From Proteiniclasticum sp043951855 (GTDB taxonomy: Bacteria > Bacillota > Clostridia > Clostridiales > Clostridiaceae), in NCBI RefSeq assembly GCF_043951855.1, contig NZ_JBINJW010000006.1, forward strand, positions 69,207-133,206: DNA of 64,000 bases, read 5' to 3'. A program made the translations under genes and the position numbers. Positions 23,855 to 30,556 of the stretch are shown in pieces; position 1 is the stretch's first letter; every line of letters starts with the position of its first letter. The notes under the pieces were generated by a model. It saw only the letters and a program-made list of their open reading frames with translations, searched no databases and was not told the origin of the DNA.

Positions 23855-24998
23855 TTTTATATATCTGGATAATGCTGCGACAACGTTTATGGATTACGAT
23901 GTTCTGAAAGCCATGGAACCATACAATCTGGAGAAGTACTCCAATCCATCCTCGATCTATTCCTTTTCAAGAGAAAACAAATCGGCGATGAAAAGAACAA
24001 GAGATGTGGCGGCGAAGCTTCTGGGCGCAAAACCCAAAGACATCTATTTCACATCTGGTGGCAGTGAAGCGATTAACTGGGCAATCAAAGGTGTAGTCTA
24101 TGGCAATGAAGCCAAAGGCAGACACATTGTTTCCACGAAGATCGAGCATCATGCGACGCTTCATACGCTGGAGTTTCTCGAAAAACAAGGCTTCGAAGTG
24201 ACCTATCTTGATGTGGACGAAAATGGACAGATTGATCTGGAGGAACTGAAAAAATCCATCAGACCAGATACTGTCCTTGTGAGCATCATGGCCGCTAATA
24301 ATGAAATCGGGACAATTCTCCCTCTTAAGAAGATTGGAAGCATCTGCAGGGAAAAGGGGACATTCTTTCATACAGATGCCGTACAGGCCATTGGTGCAGT
24401 GGAGATAGATGTGGAGGAAATGAATATCGATTTTCTTTCGGCGTCTGCACATAAATTTCATGGTCCTAAAGGCGTAGGTTTTCTCTATCTCAGAAGCGGG
24501 ATTGTCATTGAGAATCTCATCCATGGCGGGAATCAGGAACGAGGCAGGCGCTCCGGTACAGAGAATGTAGCTGGTATTGTAGGACTGGGAAAAGCGCTTG
24601 AAATCGTCATGACAGATAAGGAAGAGAAAAACAGAAGACTGTCCATGCTTCGGGATCAGCTGACACAGGGGCTCCTTAAGATTGAAGGATGCCGACTCAA
24701 TGGTCCTCGAGGCGAGAACAGACTTCCCAATAATGTCAATGTTTCCTTTTCAGGGGTAGATGGAGAAGCCCTTCTTATGAACCTGGATCTGTCTGGAATC
24801 CTGGCTTCATCTGGCAGCGCATGCACATCCGGGGCTATTGATGAGTCACATGTATTGGAGGCCATCGGTGTGGAGAAAGAATACATCAGAGGCAGTCTGA
24901 GATTCACGCTGAGTAAGTACAACATGGAAGATGAAATAGAAAAGACCCTAAGAACAGTAGAAGAAATTGTAAAGAGACAAAGAAAAATCGGAAGATAG
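23847..24998 (+). CDS. iscS: Cysteine desulfurase, IscS/NifS type
   Basis: PLP-dependent group I cysteine desulfurase, 383 aa, that supplies persulfide sulfur. YLDNAATTFMD opens the chain, the PLP Lys203 is in SAHKFHGPKG, and the active Cys326 is in SSGSACTSGA, on the long flexible loop that marks group I enzymes and sets it apart from SufS at 13614. It overlaps iscR by eight bases and is followed at 36 bases by mnmA. The context says its main client is tRNA 2-thiolation by MnmA; no iscU lies nearby, so a general cluster-assembly role is less likely. Confidence 0.94.
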   Translation: MTDFIYLDNAATTFMDYDVLKAMEPYNLEKYSNPSSIYSFSRENKSAMKRTRDVAAKLLGAKPKDIYFTSGGSEAINWAIKGVVYGNEAKGRHIVSTKIEHHATLHTLEFLEKQGFEVTYLDVDENGQIDLEELKKSIRPDTVLVSIMAANNEIGTILPLKKIGSICREKGTFFHTDAVQAIGAVEIDVEEMNIDFLSASAHKFHGPKGVGFLYLRSGIVIENLIHGGNQERGRRSGTENVAGIVGLGKALEIVMTDKEEKNRRLSMLRDQLTQGLLKIEGCRLNGPRGENRLPNNVNVSFSGVDGEALLMNLDLSGILASSGSACTSGAIDESHVLEAIGVEKEYIRGSLRFTLSKYNMEDEIEKTLRTVEEIVKRQRKIGR

Positions 24999-25034
24999 AT
25001 GATTGTGTGTGAATAAACAGAGTAAGGTGAAAAG

Positions 25035-26114
25035 ATGAAAAAGAGAGTAGTACTGGGTATGTCAGGTGGAGTAGATTCTGCTGTTGCGGCATACCTGTTA
25101 AGAGAGCAAGGATATGAGGTCATCGGAGTGACCATGCAGGTCTGGCAGGATGATAATGGCTTCAAGGAAAGAGAAGGCGGATGCTGTTCCTTGTCCGCAG
25201 TAGATGATGCCAGGATGGTTGCAGATACATTAGACATCCCATTTTATGTCATGAACTTCAAAGAGGTATTCAGAGAAAAGGTCATTGATTACTTCATGGA
25301 AGAGTACATAGAAGGAAGGACACCAAACCCTTGCATAGCATGCAATAAGTACATCAAGTTTGATGAGCTTCTGCATCGAGCGGAAACGCTGGGGGCTGAT
25401 TATGTCGCTACAGGTCACTATGCCAAGATCTACGAGAAAGACGGCAGAATGGTCATTGAAAAGGCGGATGACGATACGAAGGATCAGACCTATGCTCTGT
25501 ATAACCTGACCCAGGAGCAGCTGAGAAAGACGCTGATGCCCTGCGGTGAGTTCAAGAAGAGCAGAATCAGAGAGATCGCCAAAGAGATGGACCTGGGGGT
25601 TCATAACAAGAAAGATTCTCAGGAAATCTGTTTCATCGATGACAACGATCATGGCAGATACATCTATGAAAAGAAGCCGGAGCTGAAAATACCTGGAAAT
25701 TTTGTGGATCCGGATGGTAAAGTGCTGGGACAGCATAAGGGCATCGCCTATTATACCATCGGACAGCGCAAGGGATTAGGGCTTTCTTTAGGAAGACAGG
25801 TTTTCGTGTCCAAGATCGACAAGGATACCAATGAAGTGGTGCTTACAGATGAAAGCGCATTATTCAAGAACACCCTGATCGCCCATGATCTGAACTGGGT
25901 ATCAAGAGATGAGGTCACGGAACCCTACAAGGCCAAAGCGAAGATCCGTTACTCCGCGAAACCCGCAGAGTGCACCATCTATCCTATGGAAGACGGCATG
26001 GTGAAGGTTGTTTTTGAAGAGAAGCAGAGAGCCATGACAAAAGGTCAGGCTGTGGTATTCTATGAAGACAACTTCGTCTTAGGCGGAGGAACCATTTACG
26101 CAATTGAAGAGTAG
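25035..26114 (+). CDS. mnmA: tRNA-specific 2-thiouridylase MnmA
   Basis: ATP-dependent enzyme that puts sulfur on C2 of the wobble uridine (U34) of Lys, Glu and Gln tRNAs. The 359-residue chain has the PP-loop GMSGGVDSAVAA (residues 8-19), the catalytic Cys100 in NPCIACN and Cys199 in QEICFIDD, and the family motif AIYYTIGQRKGLGLS (with Gly-Ile-Ala before). The upstream iscS is its natural sulfur donor. AAGGTGAAAAG precedes the ATG. A clear terminator ends the operon after the stop. Confidence 0.96.
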   Translation: MKKRVVLGMSGGVDSAVAAYLLREQGYEVIGVTMQVWQDDNGFKEREGGCCSLSAVDDARMVADTLDIPFYVMNFKEVFREKVIDYFMEEYIEGRTPNPCIACNKYIKFDELLHRAETLGADYVATGHYAKIYEKDGRMVIEKADDDTKDQTYALYNLTQEQLRKTLMPCGEFKKSRIREIAKEMDLGVHNKKDSQEICFIDDNDHGRYIYEKKPELKIPGNFVDPDGKVLGQHKGIAYYTIGQRKGLGLSLGRQVFVSKIDKDTNEVVLTDESALFKNTLIAHDLNWVSRDEVTEPYKAKAKIRYSAKPAECTIYPMEDGMVKVVFEEKQRAMTKGQAVVFYEDNFVLGGGTIYAIEE

Positions 26115-26119
26115 TCAGA

Positions 26120-26149
26120 AAGGAGCTTATCATATAAGCTTCTTTTTTT
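26120..26149 (+). terminator. iscR-iscS-mnmA operon terminator
   Basis: An 11-bp stem (26120-26130 with 26134-26144, one G-T pair), loop CAT, within and followed by a run of seven T (26143-26149). Confidence 0.85.
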
Positions 26150-26157
26150 ATATCTCG

Positions 26158-26186
26158 TTGACCGCAGGATAGAATGAAGGTATGAT
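26158..26186 (+). promoter_or_regulatory. Sigma-A promoter of the DUF2812 gene
   Basis: TTGACC (26158-26163), 17-base spacer, TATGAT (26181-26186), just after the mnmA terminator. Confidence 0.75.
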
Positions 26187-26237
26187 AAGAATATAACATT
26201 TTATAGTTCAAAAAGATCAGGAGGAGGCAGCAAGGTC

Positions 26238-27413
26238 ATGGCAAAAAGATTCTGGGTACCCTATGCAGCCTATGATGTGGAAAGCATCAGGATGTGGCTG
26301 GAAGAGAAGGCGGAGGAAGGCTATCGTCTCAAAAAGATGAAGCCTTATTTTGCTGTCTTTGAAGAGACCGATAGAGAGCATCTGAAGTTTCATCTGGAAC
26401 CTACGCTGAAGGATGCCAGGGAGCCCGAAAGCGAAGTGGTGGAAGCCCATTCCGACAGAGGATGGACCTATGCAGGGACCCTTGCGGATCACTTTCATGT
26501 ATATTACGCAGAGAAAGATACACCGGATTTCTATATGGATCCCCATTCAGTGAAATGGAAATATGAAGAAAAGCTGAAAAAGGAAAGATGGGGGATCTTC
26601 TGGTCGATTCCAGGATTTCTGCTGCTTTTTCTTCTAGATCTGGACTTTCTGAATGGATTCAGTGATCCGATTTTATGGATGCTCCAGAATCTCCAGGTGT
26701 ATCATCTTCTATATCTTTCCTTTATTGTCCTAGGCCTTATGACAAAAGTCATCACCTATCGAAGGCATAAGAAATATGTGGAAAACATAGATGAGAAAGA
26801 AGACTTTCAGACCCCATCCACTGGGATTTTCAGAATGGTGAATCTCATGGGGAACTTTCTGTTCTATGGTGCAGCCATAGGCATTCTCCTCTTTGCGTTT
26901 TCAGCAGATCAGGAGATGTATGGCTACCTCGAGATTGAGGATCTTGATTTCGAACCCGTGATTACACTGGAGGAGATTGAAGAGATGAAGGATCCCGATT
27001 TCAGGGAGAAAGAGCCTTTCGATTATGGAAACTATGCCAGTGTTCGAAAAAGCATATTTCTGAACGATCAGATTGTGATTGATGAAAATCTGTGGATCAT
27101 CAACCGGTACAGTCCTGGACTGCAGACCACATATTATCAGGTGTCTTCTCAGTGGATACTGAATTTTCTCGAAGACAGGCTGATCAGCCGGGTGGAGAAA
27201 AGCACTGGTGACACAGATTCCATCAGAGAAAAGTACGGGAACGTATCGGTCAGCTATTTTGATGTGCCTGAACTGCGGACCATGATTCTGCGCATGGAGG
27301 ATCGACTGATGGTGGTGAATTATCGTGGGAGAGTGGACCTGAAGAGCTTCAAGGAACTCATAGCAGAGAGGTTCTCGGCGTCCATGGAAAGCGCTCTGGC
27401 AAAAAGTGAATGA
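26238..27413 (+). CDS. DUF2812 domain membrane protein, 391 aa
   Basis: A protein of unknown function. The N-terminal soluble part (about 1-105) is a DUF2812 domain: it opens with FWVPYAAYDVESIRMWLEEKAEEGYRLKKM and has the RGWTYAG and FHVYYAEKD strands seen in this family. Membrane segments lie at about 118-136, 148-168 and 205-225; the C-terminal 150 residues are extracytoplasmic or peripheral and of unknown fold. DUF2812 genes are often next to a PadR regulator; none is present here. GGAGGAGG precedes the ATG. A 63-aa membrane protein follows and both likely share the promoter at 26158. Confidence 0.75.
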   Translation: MAKRFWVPYAAYDVESIRMWLEEKAEEGYRLKKMKPYFAVFEETDREHLKFHLEPTLKDAREPESEVVEAHSDRGWTYAGTLADHFHVYYAEKDTPDFYMDPHSVKWKYEEKLKKERWGIFWSIPGFLLLFLLDLDFLNGFSDPILWMLQNLQVYHLLYLSFIVLGLMTKVITYRRHKKYVENIDEKEDFQTPSTGIFRMVNLMGNFLFYGAAIGILLFAFSADQEMYGYLEIEDLDFEPVITLEEIEEMKDPDFREKEPFDYGNYASVRKSIFLNDQIVIDENLWIINRYSPGLQTTYYQVSSQWILNFLEDRLISRVEKSTGDTDSIREKYGNVSVSYFDVPELRTMILRMEDRLMVVNYRGRVDLKSFKELIAERFSASMESALAKSE

Positions 27414-27451
27414 GAGAATGAACTTCTATGTGCTGAAAGGAGCGTGCAGTA

Positions 27452-27643
27452 ATGAAATTCAAACCAAGGACTTTGATGATTGCGGCCTTATTCGTGGCGG
27501 TATCGCTGATCTATTACTTCATCTATCGAAATGATACCTTCTTCATCGGAGCCACCATGCTCATCATGGTGCTATGGCTGCAGCTCTCAGGAGGATGGAA
27601 GCCCCAAAGAAGAAAAAAGAAGAAAAATAAGCAAATAAAATAG
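27452..27643 (+). CDS. Small membrane protein, 63 aa
   Basis: A short protein of unknown function with two close membrane segments (about 8-24 and 30-47) and a very basic C-terminal tail ending in a Lys-rich run. AAGGAG precedes the ATG. It follows the DUF2812 gene by 38 bases, so it may work with it. The last codons lie inside the left arm of the 23-bp terminator stem described at 27625-27674. Confidence 0.65.
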   Translation: MKFKPRTLMIAALFVAVSLIYYFIYRNDTFFIGATMLIMVLWLQLSGGWKPQRRKKKKNKQIK

Positions 27644-27674
27644 ACCCGTGAGGGTCTATTTTATTTGCTTATTT
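27625..27674. terminator. Very long bidirectional terminator shared by convergent genes
   Basis: A perfect 23-bp stem (27625-27647 with 27652-27674) with loop GTGA. Both arms hold coding sequence: the stop of the plus-strand 63-aa gene (27641-27643) and the stop of the minus-strand polyferredoxin gene (27669-27671). A/T tracts within and beside each arm serve both directions. Confidence 0.9.
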
Positions 27675-28283
27675 ATAGGAGATGGCATTGGTAGGACAGG
27701 AACGGATGCATTCTCCGCAGACGAGGCATTCCTCTTTCAGTATCTCATGCTTGTCTTTTCTGATTACAGCCTTGGATGGACATACGTTCGCACATTTTGT
27801 GCAGTTGACACACAGATCCGAGGATATGGTCACAAAATGCTTGGATTTCTTTGACGGAAAGCTGAGGAAAAGTCCATAAGGGCAGAGAAAGCGGTGCCAG
27901 AGTTCTTCATGGAAAAACAGGGTCAGGATGGCACCGAGCAGCACCATGGCTGGAAGGACGGGGAGTCTTTTCCCTGACATTACTGATATCAGAAAAAGAC
28001 TCATGAAGGATACCAGAATCAGTACACGTGTCAAAGGTTTTTCCAGAAAAGATGAGACTTCATGATCTTTCAGATGCAGCTTTTCCTTGATCCACTTCAC
28101 CGGTTTCATCAATGTATTGATGGGACAGATATAACCGCAGTAGACTCTGCTGAAGAGAAAAGCAAGAATCATGGAAGCTGCAAAGAGAATCATCCAGATC
28201 TGGGGCTTCCCAATCATTACAAGAACACCGAATAAAAGCAGAAAGAAAAGCTGTATCGCCACCTGAAGACTTTTAGTTGTCAT
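27669..28283 (-). CDS. Membrane-bound 4Fe-4S (polyferredoxin, NapH-like) protein, 204 aa
   Basis: An electron-transfer protein with four membrane segments (about 7-25, 28-50, 85-102, 107-125) and two C-terminal [4Fe-4S] sites of the ferredoxin type, CVNCTKCANVCP and CLVCGECIRSCP (about 158-198). Additional cysteine pairs YCGYICP and FLCPYG lie at the membrane edge, as in NapH/CcoG/NosR-like proteins. It probably moves electrons between membrane carriers and cytoplasmic ferredoxin. It is divergent from a Crp/Fnr regulator gene 95 bases away, which suggests redox control. GAGGT precedes the ATG at 28283. Confidence 0.85.
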   Translation of the reverse strand: MTTKSLQVAIQLFFLLLFGVLVMIGKPQIWMILFAASMILAFLFSRVYCGYICPINTLMKPVKWIKEKLHLKDHEVSSFLEKPLTRVLILVSFMSLFLISVMSGKRLPVLPAMVLLGAILTLFFHEELWHRFLCPYGLFLSFPSKKSKHFVTISSDLCVNCTKCANVCPSKAVIRKDKHEILKEECLVCGECIRSCPTNAISYK

Positions 28284-28308
28284 AATTCATACCTCACATA
28301 ATTGAATA

Positions 28309-28363
28309 TTGATTTATCTATAGCATACTGCTACTATGAAGAATATAGTGTTACCGTGGTAAC
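28309..28363 (+). promoter_or_regulatory. crp/fnr-type gene promoter and 14-bp palindrome
   Basis: TTGATT (28309-28314), 17-base spacer, TACTAT (28332-28337). Just downstream of the likely transcription start lies the perfect palindrome GTTACCGTGGTAAC (28350-28363), placed where a repressor would block elongation of the regulator's own transcript. Confidence 0.6.
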
Positions 28364-28378
28364 TGGAGGGGTGAGTTA

Positions 28379-29035
28379 ATGAAACTGAATGATTATATGG
28401 AAGATCTTGCTCAACTCCCTCTTTTCGAAGACTTCAGAAAATACGACCTGAGAAATCATCTTATGGAAAGAGGGACCGCACTGCACAGATATCTCAAGAA
28501 TGAAATGATCTATCTGCAAGGACAGACTGCATCCAAGATGGACATTGTCCTTTCAGGGAAAGTTTCAGTCCAGAGACTGGATGAGAATGGGAACGTGCTT
28601 CGTATAGAGAACTTCAGAAAAGGGTCTCTCATTGGCGCAAATCTCATATTCTCCACGTTCAGAACGTATCCCATGACGGTCATAGCAGAAGAAGAGTCAG
28701 TTCTGATCTCACTGGATGCACCACTTATTCTGCATCTCTGCAGTATAAACAGTAATTTCATGCTGAAATTTCTGCAGGCTGTTTCGGATCGAACTTTGGT
28801 GCTGACGAATAAGATTGAAGAGATTTCTCCAGGGACGCTGCGCAACAAGCTTCTGGATTATCTCACATACGAGAAGAAATTCCAGAAAAGAAGCACCATC
28901 GTTCTGGATGGTACAAAAAAACAGCTTGCTGAAAGGCTGGGGGTGCAGCGCACTTCCTTGAGTCGTGAACTGCAGAAGATGAAAAGGGATGGTCTCATTG
29001 AATATGACAGAAATACAATTACGCTGAAAGACTGA
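28379..29035 (+). CDS. Crp/Fnr family transcription regulator, 218 aa
   Basis: A cyclic-nucleotide-binding-fold regulator. The N-terminal beta roll spans about 10-125 (YLQGQTASKMDIVLSGKVSV, GSLIGANLIFS), followed by the dimer helix and a C-terminal winged helix with LAERLGVQRTSLSRELQKMKRDGLIEYD (about 178-205). It has no N-terminal cysteine cluster, so it is not an O2-sensing Fnr; the ligand is unknown. It resembles clostridial regulators that control redox or metal-related membrane proteins. GGAGGGGTGAG precedes the ATG. It is divergent from the polyferredoxin gene, its likely target, and ends at a clear terminator. Confidence 0.88.
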   Translation: MKLNDYMEDLAQLPLFEDFRKYDLRNHLMERGTALHRYLKNEMIYLQGQTASKMDIVLSGKVSVQRLDENGNVLRIENFRKGSLIGANLIFSTFRTYPMTVIAEEESVLISLDAPLILHLCSINSNFMLKFLQAVSDRTLVLTNKIEEISPGTLRNKLLDYLTYEKKFQKRSTIVLDGTKKQLAERLGVQRTSLSRELQKMKRDGLIEYDRNTITLKD

Positions 29036-29048
29036 AAAAGAACGAAGA

Positions 29049-29080
29049 AAAGGAGACTCCATAATGATAGAGTCTCCTTT
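29049..29080. terminator. Terminator after the Crp/Fnr gene
   Basis: An 11-bp perfect stem (29049-29059 with 29070-29080), loop of ten bases, ending in CCTTT. On the minus strand the stem is followed by TTTTC, so it can also end the stress-protein gene transcript. Confidence 0.75.
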
Positions 29081-29109
29081 CCCATTCAAGGGGAGAATAC
29101 TATGAAAAT

Positions 29110-29985
29110 TTAAAACTGATCTACATCTCTTAGTTTTTTATCCAGATCATATGCTTTTTCTGCTTCGAAAGGTTCTTCTTCTTCGATTCTTCTTTCATGT
29201 CCATCTACTATATGATTGGTGTTTCCCTTTTCTGTATCTTTGTTGATTTCCTTGTTCCATCCTTTATCATGGGTAGCGATTCCACCATCATAAGCTGGAT
29301 TTTCATTGACTTCCTCGTCATTCTTCTCCAGTATTTTGTCTAAATCTTTGTTTTTATCCACTTCAACAATCACCTCTTCATTTTTTTCCGCATAACTATC
29401 TGTCAGATAGCTGGGTTTTCCGGTTTCTTCTGATATACTATCATCTTCATAGGGTGCGCTTCGATCTCTATGCCTGTATGTGTCTCTGTTGAGGCTTTCA
29501 TTTCTGTAGAAATGGTCATATGCTTCATCACGTTTTTGTTCGTCATCATCTACGAGGATCAGAATGTCACCAGCGTTGATGCGTTCTTCATATTCCTTTG
29601 CCTCTATTTCAGGCACACCATAATCGATGAGTGCTCCTGCCAGTCCACCTACAGCACCTCCTGCAAGGGCTCCTGTGATAGCTGCTGCGATAGGTCCTGC
29701 AGCAACTATGGGTCCCACTCCAGGTATGGCTAAAGCACCTAGACCCAGAAGCAGTCCTCCAAGGCCACCAATGGCACCTCCGGTTACCGCACCGGCCGCG
29801 GCACCGCCTGCTGCATCTTTTTCGTTTGTTATATCTTTTCCTACCTTGTTTGTAAGTGCATTATATTTTTCTTCATCTTTTGTGATGATGGATATTTCAT
29901 CATCTCTGTAACCGGAAGATCTCAATCCTTCAATGGCTCTGATAGCCAGATCCTCTGTCTTGAAAATTCCTATGATTTTTTTCAT
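29110..29985 (-). CDS. General stress protein with YflT-like domain and glycine zipper, 291 aa
   Basis: A protein likely made under stress. The first 55 residues (MKKIIGIFKTEDLAIRAIEGLRSSGYRDDEISIITKDE) form a YflT/17M-type domain. A strongly glycine/alanine-rich hydrophobic region with glycine-zipper repeats follows (about 60-125, GGAAAGAVTGGAIGGLGG and similar), then EYEERINAGDILILVDDDE, a second alpha/beta stretch, and a long acidic, polar tail (about 165-291). The ATG at 29985 has GGAGG seven bases before; the in-frame ATG at 30012 includes that site and is rejected. I see no clear sigma-A or sigma-B promoter upstream. Function is not established. Confidence 0.8.
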   Translation of the reverse strand: MKKIIGIFKTEDLAIRAIEGLRSSGYRDDEISIITKDEEKYNALTNKVGKDITNEKDAAGGAAAGAVTGGAIGGLGGLLLGLGALAIPGVGPIVAAGPIAAAITGALAGGAVGGLAGALIDYGVPEIEAKEYEERINAGDILILVDDDEQKRDEAYDHFYRNESLNRDTYRHRDRSAPYEDDSISEETGKPSYLTDSYAEKNEEVIVEVDKNKDLDKILEKNDEEVNENPAYDGGIATHDKGWNKEINKDTEKGNTNHIVDGHERRIEEEEPFEAEKAYDLDKKLRDVDQF

Positions 29986-30253
29986 TACTAACCTCCTGCG
30001 TATTGAGTTCAATTTCAGTTAAAATTGACTATGTAGTTATAATACCGCTTTATTCGGAACTGCCAGTTACCGTTTTATAAACAAGTAGATAATTGGCTGA
30101 AAACAATAATTAATGAAGTTAATAGATTTTCAAAATAACCTGAAATACTATGAACCATAAAGCCATAATATGAAGTGTTTGTTGATAAAAGGTTTCAGTG
30201 ATGGATTAAGGGAGAATCAAATTGAATTAACTGATCATCAGCATGCAAATGCA
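29986..30253. other. Intergenic region before the alaS promoter
   Basis: AT-rich, no coding sequence with a ribosome site. It must hold the promoter of the minus-strand stress gene: TATTAT (30039-30044 on the minus strand) is the best -10 but has no matching -35. Nothing else stands out. Confidence 0.5.
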
Positions 30254-30282
30254 TTGACTTTATGGAATGCAATGAGTATACT
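30254..30282 (+). promoter_or_regulatory. Sigma-A promoter of the alaS T-box transcript
   Basis: TTGACT (30254-30259), 17-base spacer, TATACT (30277-30282). GCATT/AATGC (30251-30255, 30266-30270) forms an inverted repeat around the -35. Confidence 0.8.
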
Positions 30283-30288
30283 TTATAA

Positions 30289-30507
30289 GTAATCAGTGAA
30301 TACTGTGAATACTGGATGTTGAAGAGAATGAGTACTCATCAGAATCTACCATTTAGAGAAGAGGCGGATGGTGAAAGCCTTTGGAGAGAGATGACGAAGC
30401 TGTCTTGGAATCCGGATCTTTTGAGAGATGAATGCAGCGCATTCATAATTAGGGTGGTACCGCGGAAGCAGAGCTTTCGTCCCTTGCTGGGGATGAAGGC
30501 TTTTTTT
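30289..30507 (+). promoter_or_regulatory. T-box leader of alaS (alanine specifier)
   Basis: A T-box riboswitch that senses uncharged tRNA-Ala. Stem I has AGTA at 30331-30334 opposite GAAGCT (30396-30401), in which GCT (30399-30401) is the alanine specifier. The antiterminator has the exact T-box AGGGTGGTACCGCGG (30451-30465); the U after UGG matches the A73 discriminator of tRNA-Ala. The competing terminator is an 11-bp stem (30473-30483 with 30490-30500) followed by seven T. Low alanyl-tRNA charging would favour readthrough into alaS. Confidence 0.95.
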
Positions 30508-30556
30508 GTTGTATTAAATTATTAAAATAGAGAAAGATAAAATATATGGAGGCAAA

